Source of the DNA: JBGAJN01 sp044224905
GTDB taxonomy: Bacteria; Verrucomicrobiota; Verrucomicrobiia; Limisphaerales; JBGAJN01
Direction: 5' to 3'
Length of the DNA stretch: 64,000 nt
NCBI GenBank assembly: GCA_044224905.1
Contig: JBGAJN010000002.1
Span: forward strand, 1,860,001 to 1,924,000
The notes beneath the pieces are model-generated. The model did no database searches. It was given only the letters and a program-made list of their open reading frames with translations, and was not told the DNA's origin. The position numbers and the translations under genes are program-made. This document shows positions 55,780 to 64,000 of the stretch, piece by piece (within the stretch, counting starts at the first letter, position 1; each line of letters opens with the position of its first letter).

Positions 55780-58700
55780 GTTGCGCACGCTTCTCGCCGT
55801 TGTTGCGGCGCTCGTGTTGATAACGGTGAAGGCGTTCGCGGCGTCGCAGTCGTTCCGCGCTGGCGCGGCAGCGATCGATATCACGCCCACAAGTTTTCCG
55901 GTCATCGTCAACGGCGGATTCATTCAAAAGACCGCCAACTCGGCCAACGACAAGCTCCACGCGCGCACCATCGTGCTCGATGATGGCAAGCAGCGCATCG
56001 CCATCTGCGTCGTGGACACGTGCATGATGATGCGCGAGCTGATCGATGAGGCGAAGGAACTCGCCCAGCGGAAGACCGGCATTCCCATCGACCGAATGCT
56101 CGTTTCGGCTACCCACACGCACTCCGCGCCGTCGGCGATGGGTTGCCTCGGCACGAGTCTCGATGAGAACTACGCCAAGTGGCTTCCCGGCAAAATCGCC
56201 GAGAGCATCGAGGCCGCGGCGAAGAATCTGCAACCGGCGCGGGTTGGCTGGGCCGTCGTTCCCGCGTGGGAGTTCACCAACTGCCGCCGCTGGATTCGCC
56301 GGCCCGACAAGATGATCACCGACCCGTTCGGCGTCGTCTCCGCGCGCGCGAACATGCACCCCGGCTACCTCAATCCCGACGCCATCGGGCCGAGCGGGCC
56401 GATTGATCCGGACCTCTCGATTCTCTCCGTGCAGACGCGCGAGGGCCGTCCGCTGGCGTTGCTCGCGAATTTTTCCATGCACTACTTCGGCGCCGGTCCG
56501 GTCTCGGCGGATTACTTCGGCAAGTTCGCCGAAGGTGTGGGCAAGGCCATTGGCGCGCGCGACGGCGAGCCATTCGTCGGCATCATGTCGCAGGGCACGA
56601 GCGGCGACTCGCACTGGATGGATTACAGCCAGGAGAAAAAGAACATCACGTCCGAGCAATACGCCGAGGGCCTGATGAAACTCGCCGCCGAAGCTTACGC
56701 GAAAATCCAGCATCACGACTCCGCACCGCTCGCGATGGCCGAGGCGAAGTTGAAATTGCGCCGCCGCGTCGCCGACGAATCGCGACTCGCGTGGGCGCGG
56801 AAAATTGTCAGCACCATGGGCGACCGCATTCCGACGAACCAGCAGGAGGTCTACGCGCGCGAGCAGGTGCTCATTGCCGCGACGCCGGAGCGCGAGCTGA
56901 AGTTGCAGGCGCTGCGCATCGGCGAGCTCGGCATCACGGCGATTCCCGACGAGGTCTATGCCATCACGGGACTCAAGCTGAAGGCGCAAAGCCCGCTCCG
57001 CCCGACCTTCAACGTTGAGCTCGCCAACGGCAGCGAGGGTTACATCCCGCCGCCGGAGCAGCACAAGCTCGGCGGCTACACCACGTGGGCCGCGCGCACC
57101 GCTGGCCTCGTGCCCGAAGCAGAGCCACGCATCGTCGAGACGGTGCTCGGTCTGCTGGAAAAGGTTGCGGGTGAGAAGCGCCGCAAGGTCGTGGATGAAA
57201 ATGGCCCTTACGCGCAGGCAGTGCTTGCCGTGAAACCGCTCGCCTACTGGCGCATGAACGAGTTCGTGCCGCCGACGGCCTTCGACGCGAGCGGCAACAA
57301 AAACCACGCGACCTACGATTGGGAAAGCGGCGTCGCGTTTCACCTGCTCGGCGTGGGCAACGCCATGGGCGCATCTTCGCAGGCGTCACTGGTGAACACG
57401 GCGTTCTCCGGAACGAAACAGCTCAATCGCGCGCCGCACTTCGCCGGCGGCTCGATGAAGGCCGAGTTGAAGAAGCTCGGCGCGGATTACTCGGTCACGT
57501 TTTGGATCTGGAACGGGCTAGACCCGAGAGCCCGTGCGACCACGGGTGTCGCCTTCGCGCGCGGCAGCGAGCGGCTGGGCATCACCGGCACTGCCAGTCA
57601 ACCGGGACACCTCTATTTTGTTGCGGGCATCGGTGCGATGCCGGTCATCGGCAAGACCGAACTGCTTTGGAAGGACTGGCATCACGTCGCGTTCGTCCGC
57701 GAAGGCAAACGCGTCACGGCGTATCTCGACGGCAAGCCGGAGTTGTCCGCCGAGAGCGATTCTCCCGCATCAGGAGCGAACCTGTTCTTCGGCGGTCGCT
57801 TTGAAGAAGGCGCGACGCTCGAAGGAAAAATTGACGAAGCCGCCGTGTTCGCGCGCGCCCTCACCGCGAGCGACATCGCCGCGCAATATCAGGCCAGCGG
57901 ACCTCCGCCGCGTTCGACAGTGCCGTTGCCCGGTGCTCAACCTGCGCTCAAGACCGCGAAGGTCGCCAGCGTGGACATGGCCGCGCCGAAGTTCACCGTC
58001 GCTTACGAGGCGGCGCTTAAAGCATTGAAGCCAGTTGTGCATCGCCCGCTCAATACGTCCGGCGATTCGTTCAACGGCAAGCGCCTCTCCGTCCTCGCTC
58101 CGAAAATCTCCGGCGGCACGTGGTCGGTGTCGCTGTGGTTCCGCAATGACCTTGGCGTGAGCGAGCGCGCGGTCACCGCGTATCTCTTTTCACGCGGTCC
58201 CGATGGCGACAAGCAGGCGCCCGGCGACCACCTCGGCATCGGCGGCAGTTTCCGTCCCGGCTACGAGGGCAAGCTGCTTTTCTACAACGGTAACGACAGC
58301 CACCAAACTTTGCTCGGTCGCACCACGCTCGCACCCGGCTCGTGGAATCACGTCGTGCTCGTGCGCGAGGGCAAACGCGTATCGGTTTATCTCAACGGCC
58401 AAGCCGAAGCCTCGGGCGACATCGACGTGACCACGCCGGATGCTCGCGAGTTCTTCGTCGGTGCGCGCAGCGACAACTTTACCCCGCTGCAGGGCAACCT
58501 CGCGGAGTTCGCCATGTTCGACCGCGCGTTGAAGACGGACGAAACGGCGCAACTTTTCAAAACAGTTGAACTCTCGGCGGCAAAACCAGTCGCGGCAGTT
58601 GCACAACCCGCCACCGCGTCTCCGCCAACAGCGGCGAGCCCGCCGCAACTCGCCGTTCCACCGACCTCGCCACAGGATTCGCTGAAGAAGATTCACGTGC

Positions 58701-61534
58701 CCGACGGCTTCGCCGTCGAACTCGTCGCCGCCGAACCGCTCGTGAAAGACCCGGTGGCGATTGACTGGGACGACCGCGGGCGCATGTGGGTCGTCGAGAT
58801 GGCCGACTATCCGCTCGGCATGGACAACAACGGCAAGCCCGGCGGTCGTCTGCGCGTGTTGGAGGACACGGACGGTGACGGTCGTTACGACAAGTCCACC
58901 CTTGTCGCGGAGAATCTGAGTTTCCCCAACGGCCTGATCACGTGGCGCGACGGCGTGCTCGTCACCGCTGCGCCGGACATTTTGTTCATCAAAGACTCGA
59001 ACGGCGACGGCGTGGCGGATGTGCGCGAACCGCTGTTCACCGGCTTCTTCGAGGGCAACCAGCAGTTGCGCGTGAACGGCCTGCGCTGGGGCCTCGACAA
59101 CTGGGTCTATTGCGCCATCGGTGCGCACCACGGGAACTACGGCAAGAATCTCCTGCGATCTGCTAAGACCGGCGCGGAGTTCGACCTCGGCGCGCGCGAC
59201 TTCCGCATCCGGCCCGACACGGGCGCGTTCGAGCCGCAATCCGGCCCGACGCAGTTCGGCCGCAACCGCGACGCGTGGGGCCGTTGGTTCGGCACGCAAA
59301 ACAGTTTTCCGCTCTGGCACTACGTGCTCGCCGACCATTACCTGCGCCGCAATCCGCACGTCGCCGCGCCGAGTCCGATTCAGCAAGTCGTCACGCCGGC
59401 GAACCCGAAGGTCTATCCCGCGAGCGCACTGGAGAAACGTTTTCACAGCTTCGCCCAGTCCGGTCACTTTACGTCCGCGTGCGCGGGGATGATTTACAAC
59501 GACGACTTGCTCTTCGGCGGCGGCACCGAGGAACACGCGTTCACGTGCGAGCCGTTCCACAATCTCGTCCAGCACAACGTCCTCACCGACGACGGCGTGA
59601 GCTTCGCGTTCCACCGCGCGAAGGGCGAGGAGCAGCACGATTTCTTCGCGAGCGAAGACCGCTGGTGCCGCCCCGTGATGACGCGCACCGGTCCCGACGG
59701 CGCGTTGTGGGTGGTGGACATGTATCGCTACATGATCGAGCACCCTCAATTCCTGCCGCCGGAGGGCAAGGCCGAACTGCTCCCGAACTATCGCGCCGGC
59801 GATGACCGGGGCCGCATCTACCGTGTGTTCCTGAAAAAGCAGGCGCCGCGCAAGCCGGTGCGTTTCGACGAACTCGACACCGCCGGACTCGTTGCCGCGC
59901 TCGACACGCCGAACGGCTGGCAACGCGACAAGGCGCAACAACTTCTCGTTTGGCGCGACGACAAGACTGCCGCAACCCCTCTGGAAAAGCTTGCACGCGA
60001 CGCAAAGGACGCACGCGTCCGGTTGCAAGCGCTCTGCACGCTCGATGGCCTCGGCGTGCTGAAACCTGAACTCGTCGAGCGTGCACTCGGAGATGTGCAT
60101 TCCAGCGTGCGTGAGAACGCGGTGCGCCTCGCGGAATTGCGTGGAACGCCCGGCGTCATTGCTGCCGCGCTCAAGCTTGCGGACGATGCTGATTTGAAAG
60201 TGCGCCTCCAACTCGCCTTCTCGCTCGGGGAATGGAAAAAGCCGCGCGCGGGCGAAACGCTCGGTCGCCTCGCCGTCGCGCACCACAACAACCCGTTCAT
60301 CACCGCTGCCGTGATGAGTTCCGCCGTGCCGCACGCTGGCGCGCTCGTGGACGCCGTGGTGAAAGCTGGCGGCCCGGTGCGAGCGGCACTTGGCGATTCA
60401 CTGCTCGGCCTTGCGCTAGGACTGAATCAGCGCGCGGCGCTCGCCAAGCTGCTAGCCCCCTCGCTCGCTGCGAGTGGCGGCAAGTTTACCGATGAACAGT
60501 TGGAAAACTTCGGCCGTTTCCTTGATTTGCTCGCGCAACGCAAGTTAACGCTGGCGAGTTTGGCAGAGTCGAATCGGGGCGACGAATTGGCCAAGCAACT
60601 CGCCAAGGCTGATACCATGTTCGCCTTCGCCAAAGCTGCGGCGGACGATGCGAAGAATCCGGCCAGGCCGCGCGCGATGGCCGTGGCATTGCTTGCACGC
60701 GAGCCGTCGCAACGTGCCACTGCAATGAAACTGCTGACGGATTGGCTCACGCCCCGCACCGCGCCGGAGTTACAGCGCGCTGCTGTGCGAGCGCTCGCCA
60801 CCACCGGCGACGATTCCGTGCCAGCCAAGCTCATGAGCGGCTGGGCTTCGCACGCACCCGCGACACGCACGGCGGTGCTCGACGCGTTGCTGGGCCGCGA
60901 GCCGTGGGCGTTCGCGCTGATGCAGCGGCTGGAGAAAGGCGAATTGACGCCGCGCGATTTCGACCCGACCAAGCGCACGCAGTTGCTGCGCCACGCCTCG
61001 GCGCGCGTGCGCGGCAAAGCGGAGAAACTGTTCAATGCCACCGTCACCTCGAACCGTGCGAAGGTGATTGAGGAGTTCACGCCCGCGCTCAAGCTCAAGG
61101 GCGACGCGCCGCACGGCCGCGAGATTTATCTCAAGCTCTGTGTGAACTGCCACAAGCTCGGCGAGACCGGCAACGAGATCGGCCCCGATCTTCGCTCCGT
61201 GGTCGAACATCCGCCGGAAAAGCTGCTGTTCAACATCCTCGACCCGAGCGGTGACGTGCAGCCGGGCTTCAACGCCTACAGTTGTACGCTCGCCAACGGC
61301 GATGAACTTTACGGACTCATTACCGTCGAGACCGGCAACAGCATCACTTTCAAGCTCGCCGATGGCACCGTGCGCAACATCCCGCGCCGCGACATCGCCA
61401 CACTGCGCGGCTCCGCACTATCGCTGATGCCGGAGGGGTTGGAGAATGGGCTGAGCAGACAAGACGTGGCGGACTTGATTCGGTTCCTTCGCACGCCGCG
61501 CACGGAAGCAGATGCTGCGGGCGGCAAAAAGTAA
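55757..61534 (+). CDS. Giant fusion: ceramidase-like domain + two LamG-like domains + PVC dehydrogenase + HEAT + cytochrome c
   Basis: The protein has 1925 residues. A signal peptide (LLAVVAALVLITVKAFAA) precedes a neutral/alkaline ceramidase-like domain (~35-470), with AGAAAIDITPTSFPV, SATHTHSAPSAMG and a GTSGDSHW loop. Two concanavalin/LamG-like modules follow: ~490-720 (VKPLAYWRMNEF; DWHHVAFVREGKRVTAYLDG) and ~760-930 (WNHVVLVREGKRVSVYLNG). From ~974 there is a PVC-type dehydrogenase propeller (VPDGFAVELVAAEPLVKDP), then HEAT repeats (~1380-1750), and a haem c domain with CVNCHKLGETGNEIGPDLR near 1794. It overlaps the upstream gene by 23 bases. Likely secreted; the hydrolytic and oxidative parts may act on one substrate. 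Confidence 0.82.
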   Translation: MNLSTSSRLRTLLAVVAALVLITVKAFAASQSFRAGAAAIDITPTSFPVIVNGGFIQKTANSANDKLHARTIVLDDGKQRIAICVVDTCMMMRELIDEAKELAQRKTGIPIDRMLVSATHTHSAPSAMGCLGTSLDENYAKWLPGKIAESIEAAAKNLQPARVGWAVVPAWEFTNCRRWIRRPDKMITDPFGVVSARANMHPGYLNPDAIGPSGPIDPDLSILSVQTREGRPLALLANFSMHYFGAGPVSADYFGKFAEGVGKAIGARDGEPFVGIMSQGTSGDSHWMDYSQEKKNITSEQYAEGLMKLAAEAYAKIQHHDSAPLAMAEAKLKLRRRVADESRLAWARKIVSTMGDRIPTNQQEVYAREQVLIAATPERELKLQALRIGELGITAIPDEVYAITGLKLKAQSPLRPTFNVELANGSEGYIPPPEQHKLGGYTTWAARTAGLVPEAEPRIVETVLGLLEKVAGEKRRKVVDENGPYAQAVLAVKPLAYWRMNEFVPPTAFDASGNKNHATYDWESGVAFHLLGVGNAMGASSQASLVNTAFSGTKQLNRAPHFAGGSMKAELKKLGADYSVTFWIWNGLDPRARATTGVAFARGSERLGITGTASQPGHLYFVAGIGAMPVIGKTELLWKDWHHVAFVREGKRVTAYLDGKPELSAESDSPASGANLFFGGRFEEGATLEGKIDEAAVFARALTASDIAAQYQASGPPPRSTVPLPGAQPALKTAKVASVDMAAPKFTVAYEAALKALKPVVHRPLNTSGDSFNGKRLSVLAPKISGGTWSVSLWFRNDLGVSERAVTAYLFSRGPDGDKQAPGDHLGIGGSFRPGYEGKLLFYNGNDSHQTLLGRTTLAPGSWNHVVLVREGKRVSVYLNGQAEASGDIDVTTPDAREFFVGARSDNFTPLQGNLAEFAMFDRALKTDETAQLFKTVELSAAKPVAAVAQPATASPPTAASPPQLAVPPTSPQDSLKKIHVPDGFAVELVAAEPLVKDPVAIDWDDRGRMWVVEMADYPLGMDNNGKPGGRLRVLEDTDGDGRYDKSTLVAENLSFPNGLITWRDGVLVTAAPDILFIKDSNGDGVADVREPLFTGFFEGNQQLRVNGLRWGLDNWVYCAIGAHHGNYGKNLLRSAKTGAEFDLGARDFRIRPDTGAFEPQSGPTQFGRNRDAWGRWFGTQNSFPLWHYVLADHYLRRNPHVAAPSPIQQVVTPANPKVYPASALEKRFHSFAQSGHFTSACAGMIYNDDLLFGGGTEEHAFTCEPFHNLVQHNVLTDDGVSFAFHRAKGEEQHDFFASEDRWCRPVMTRTGPDGALWVVDMYRYMIEHPQFLPPEGKAELLPNYRAGDDRGRIYRVFLKKQAPRKPVRFDELDTAGLVAALDTPNGWQRDKAQQLLVWRDDKTAATPLEKLARDAKDARVRLQALCTLDGLGVLKPELVERALGDVHSSVRENAVRLAELRGTPGVIAAALKLADDADLKVRLQLAFSLGEWKKPRAGETLGRLAVAHHNNPFITAAVMSSAVPHAGALVDAVVKAGGPVRAALGDSLLGLALGLNQRAALAKLLAPSLAASGGKFTDEQLENFGRFLDLLAQRKLTLASLAESNRGDELAKQLAKADTMFAFAKAAADDAKNPARPRAMAVALLAREPSQRATAMKLLTDWLTPRTAPELQRAAVRALATTGDDSVPAKLMSGWASHAPATRTAVLDALLGREPWAFALMQRLEKGELTPRDFDPTKRTQLLRHASARVRGKAEKLFNATVTSNRAKVIEEFTPALKLKGDAPHGREIYLKLCVNCHKLGETGNEIGPDLRSVVEHPPEKLLFNILDPSGDVQPGFNAYSCTLANGDELYGLITVETGNSITFKLADGTVRNIPRRDIATLRGSALSLMPEGLENGLSRQDVADLIRFLRTPRTEADAAGGKK

Positions 61535-61546
61535 CTTCAATTGCTC

Positions 61547-63043
61547 ATGAAAAACGCATCACGTATCGCGAAACACGATCTCTCCCACACGGGTCGCCGG
61601 ATGCTTTCGCGGCGCGATTTCCTGCAATGGGGCGGCACGGGATTGAGCGGTGTTGCGCTCGCGGCGCTGTTGGCCGAACAGAAGTTGCTCGCCGCAGGGA
61701 AGCCGATCCGGCCAGAGATTGATTCGTCGCATCCGTATGCGCCGCGGCCGGCGCACTTCGCACCGACGGCGAAGCGTGTGTTGATGATTTTCTGCTCGGG
61801 CGCGCTGAGCCACGTGGACACGTTCGATTGGAAGCCCGAGTTGGTGAAACGTCACGACACGCCGATGCCAGGCGTCGGCAATTTGATTACGTTCCAGGGC
61901 GAGCAAGGGAATCTCATCAAGCCGATTCGTGAATTCAAACCGCGTGGGCAATCCGGCAAAATGGCGAGCGATCTTCTGCCGCGCCTCGCCGAGATGGCCG
62001 ACGAAATGTGTTTCATTCACTCGATGACGGCGAAGTCGAACACGCACGGCCCCGCGGAGAACCAGATGAGCACGGGTTTCACGCTCGATGGTTTTCCCGG
62101 CGCGGGCGCGTGGGTGACGTATGCGCTCGGCTCCGAGAGTCAGAACCTACCGGCGTTCGTGGCGATTCCGGATCCGCGCGGCACGCCGCAGATCGGACCG
62201 CGCCACTGGGGCTCAGCGTTTCTGCCGTCCGTTTTCCAAGGCACGCCGTTCAATGCGGATAAGCCGATTCCCAATCTTGCGCGCCCGGCGTTCATCAGCG
62301 AGGCCGCAGAACTCGGCACACGTGATTTTCTGAAAGTGCTCAACGACCGTCACCTCGCGCAGCATCCGGGCGACTCCGACCTCGCGGCGCGCATCGCTGC
62401 TTACGAACTTGCGGCGAAGATGCAACTCGCCGCGGCGGAGACGAGCGACTTCCGGGGCGAGTCCCCGGTCACGCTGGATCTTTACGGTGTCAACGACAGC
62501 AACGCGAACAAAGCGGGCTTCGCCAAGAACTGCCTGCTCGCGCGTCGGTTGATCGAGCGCGGCGTGCGCTTCGTGCAACTCTTCAACGGCTCCTACGCGA
62601 TGGGCGAAGGCGTGGGCAACTGGGACGGTCACAAGAAAATCGCCGACCAATATCCAATCCACGCGGAGATTCTCGATCAACCCGCCGCGGCGTTGCTTCG
62701 CGATCTCAAAGCACGCGGACTGCTCGCGGACACGCTCGTTGCTTTCGTGACGGAGTTTGGTCGCATGCCGACGTTCCAGAAGGGAGCGAACGGCCGCGAC
62801 CACAATCCGAAAGGCTTCACCGTCTGGCTCGCCGGCGCGGGCGTGAAGCGCGGCTTCAGCTATGGCGCGACGGACGAGTTCGGCTATCAGGCCGTGGAGA
62901 ACGTGACCAGCATCTACGATCTCCATGCGACGATGCTCCACATTCTCGGCCTCGATCACGAGCGCCTGAGCTACTACAACAACGGCGTGGAGCGCCGTTT
63001 GACCGATGTGCACGGACACGTGCTGCACGATTTGCTGACGTAA
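61547..63043 (+). CDS. DUF1501 Tat-exported protein
   Basis: The protein has 498 residues. A twin-arginine signal, SRRDFLQWGG, lies near residue 22 and is followed by a hydrophobic stretch ending LLAAG. The body is the DUF1501 family (alkaline phosphatase/sulfatase-like fold by relation), with RVLMIFCSGALSHVDTFDWK, HSMTAKSNTHGPAENQMS and VAFVTEFGRMPTFQKGANGRDHNPKGF. DUF1501 genes almost always accompany PSCyt1-PSD1 genes in planctomycetes and verrucomicrobia, as here. A metal-dependent hydrolase role is suspected but untested. The ATG at 61547 is chosen over a TTG two codons earlier. Confidence 0.88.
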   Translation: MKNASRIAKHDLSHTGRRMLSRRDFLQWGGTGLSGVALAALLAEQKLLAAGKPIRPEIDSSHPYAPRPAHFAPTAKRVLMIFCSGALSHVDTFDWKPELVKRHDTPMPGVGNLITFQGEQGNLIKPIREFKPRGQSGKMASDLLPRLAEMADEMCFIHSMTAKSNTHGPAENQMSTGFTLDGFPGAGAWVTYALGSESQNLPAFVAIPDPRGTPQIGPRHWGSAFLPSVFQGTPFNADKPIPNLARPAFISEAAELGTRDFLKVLNDRHLAQHPGDSDLAARIAAYELAAKMQLAAAETSDFRGESPVTLDLYGVNDSNANKAGFAKNCLLARRLIERGVRFVQLFNGSYAMGEGVGNWDGHKKIADQYPIHAEILDQPAAALLRDLKARGLLADTLVAFVTEFGRMPTFQKGANGRDHNPKGFTVWLAGAGVKRGFSYGATDEFGYQAVENVTSIYDLHATMLHILGLDHERLSYYNNGVERRLTDVHGHVLHDLLT

Positions 63044-63128
63044 GCGGGGCGGGGGAGTTGAGTCGCGAACGATCGTCGTTGAATTTGCCGGACGTCGCGC
63101 CCGTCTGGCTCACATTGTTTCCAAACCC

Positions 63129-64000
63129 ATGAAAAATAATTCCATTACTGTTTCCATCGCTTCTGTCTGTCTTGCTGCTTCGCTTTGTCTCGTGGCCCCG
63201 GCGCTATTCGCTGCGTCATTGCCTGCAGCCAAACCCGAGGCGGTCAACATGGATGCTGCAAAGCTGGGGCAAATCCGCGCCGTGATGGAGGAGCAGGTGA
63301 AGGCGAATCACGGTGCCGGTTTCGTCACGCTCGTGATGCGCGATGGAAAGGTGGTTCATCATGAAGCCGCGGGCATGGCGGATCGCGAGAAGCGCAAGCG
63401 CATGGAGAAGGATTCCCTCTTCTGGATCGCCTCGATGACGAAGTCCATTAGCGTCACGGCGGTGATGATTCTCGTGGATGAAGGCAAGCTCTCGCTCGAC
63501 GAGCCGGCGTCGAAATGGCTGCCGGAGTTGAAGAAGGTAAAACTCGCCGGCGGCTCGCCACCGAAGCGCGAGATCACGTTGCGCGATTTAATGTCGCACA
63601 CCGCGGGCGTCCATTTTCCTGAGCGCAAGCCGAGCGACGGCGCCATCACGCTGAAGGCTTACGCGTCGCAATTGCTTAGCGCACCGCTGACGTTCGAGCC
63701 GGGAAGCAATTACGAATACAACTTCGGCATCACGGTCGCGGGACGCATCGTGGAGATTGTGAGCGGACAGAAGTTTGAGGACTTCGTGGCGGCGCGGATT
63801 CTTGGTCCCCTTGGAATGAAGGACTCGACGTTTCATCCGGACGATCGGCTGCGTCGGCGCATCGCGAAGACCTACAAGACTTCCGAGGACGGCAAATCGC
63901 TCGAGCCCGGTTACAATCCCTTCATCACGCAGGATGCGACTGTGCGCCACATGACCGAACCGTCGGGAGGGTTGTTCTCCACGGCGGCGGACATGGCGCA
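63129..64000 (+). CDS. Serine hydrolase (beta-lactamase/esterase family), 3' truncated by window end
   Basis: The first ~290 residues are visible and the frame is open to the last base. A signal peptide (VCLAASLCLVAPALFAAS) is followed by a class C beta-lactamase-like domain. The nucleophile motif is SMTK (Ser102, Lys105) in LFWIASMTKSISVTAVM, and the tyrosine region is FEPGSNYEYNFGITVAGRIVE, close to EstB-type esterases. PSGGLFSTAADMA is the late family motif. Probably an exported esterase or peptidase. It sits 85 bases after the DUF1501 gene and may belong to the same GntR-controlled block. Confidence 0.88.
   Translation, partial: MKNNSITVSIASVCLAASLCLVAPALFAASLPAAKPEAVNMDAAKLGQIRAVMEEQVKANHGAGFVTLVMRDGKVVHHEAAGMADREKRKRMEKDSLFWIASMTKSISVTAVMILVDEGKLSLDEPASKWLPELKKVKLAGGSPPKREITLRDLMSHTAGVHFPERKPSDGAITLKAYASQLLSAPLTFEPGSNYEYNFGITVAGRIVEIVSGQKFEDFVAARILGPLGMKDSTFHPDDRLRRRIAKTYKTSEDGKSLEPGYNPFITQDATVRHMTEPSGGLFSTAADMA

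Noticed and set aside
58190..60334. Long antisense open frame (714 residues) inside the giant fusion gene
   Set aside because: It has low-complexity Arg/Val/Gly-rich composition with no domain, and is fully covered by a plus-strand gene with clear domains. This is the usual effect of codon bias in GC-rich DNA.
1..64000. Insertion sequences, integrases, prophage or plasmid functions
   Set aside because: I found no transposase, recombinase, phage structural or replication gene. The only trace of rearrangement is the thrH remnant.

Overview
The window looks like a chromosomal contig from a Verrucomicrobiota (PVC superphylum) bacterium, perhaps the Pedosphaera/Limisphaerales side. This rests on gene content, not on a marker gene: planctomycete-type cytochrome domains (PSCyt1/PSCyt2/PSD1), three large PVC-type membrane-bound dehydrogenases with HEAT repeats and a C-terminal haem c, DUF1501 Tat proteins, an H-X9-DG-type prepilin, and a Planctomycetes-Verrucomicrobia-type (PVM) bacterial microcompartment locus. 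The DNA is moderately GC-rich, so long antisense shadow frames are abundant and were ignored. Few genes have a clear Shine-Dalgarno site.

Layout. 1-5.4 kb: end of an Mla-type lipid transport operon (ATPase, MCE protein), a membrane PIN-TRAM protein, a secreted sugar-dehydrogenase/cytochrome fusion and a DUF2007 protein. 5.4-10.8 kb: a GlcD-like flavoprotein, then an apparent porin-cytochrome electron conduit made of an octahaem lipoprotein cytochrome, an outer-membrane barrel carrying its own N-terminal PSCyt1 haem domain, and a secreted cupredoxin. 10.8-19.8 kb: housekeeping genes (rdgB, Sel1 lipoprotein, SppA, upp, M24 peptidase, ABC-2 permease, P-II and amt, thrH). 19.9-22.2 kb: a secreted S74-chaperone adhesin-like protein lying between intact thrH and a decayed 3' copy of thrH.

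24.8-40.2 kb is the centrepiece. A DeoR regulator diverges from a plus-strand microcompartment operon: pduL, three BMC-H shell proteins, acetate kinase, three BMC-P pentamers, an acylating aldehyde dehydrogenase, a class II aldolase and an uncharacterised DhnA/LsrF-like barrel with a probable C-terminal targeting helix. It converges on a minus-strand operon (lutA, lutB, lutC, bifunctional rhamnulose-1-phosphate aldolase/dehydrogenase, NAD aldehyde dehydrogenase). Together they fit breakdown of fucose/rhamnose-type deoxysugars. The aldolases release lactaldehyde, which would go inside the shell to lactyl-CoA, lactyl-phosphate and lactate plus ATP, or in the cytosol to lactate. LutABC then oxidises lactate to pyruvate. 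No sugar isomerase, kinase or transporter is present in the window.

40.4-51.4 kb is mixed: prepilin, fatty acid desaturase, tRNA-Ala(GGC) with a good promoter, feoA-feoA-feoB, a sulfotransferase-like gene, a second PVC dehydrogenase, a SirB1-like protein and small unknowns. 51.5-64 kb is a second accessory catabolic block. A GntR/FCD regulator shares a two-site operator with a divergent run of a PSCyt1-PSCyt2-PSD1 protein, a 1925-residue fusion (ceramidase-like + two LamG-like + PVC dehydrogenase + haem c), a DUF1501 protein and a serine hydrolase cut by the window end.
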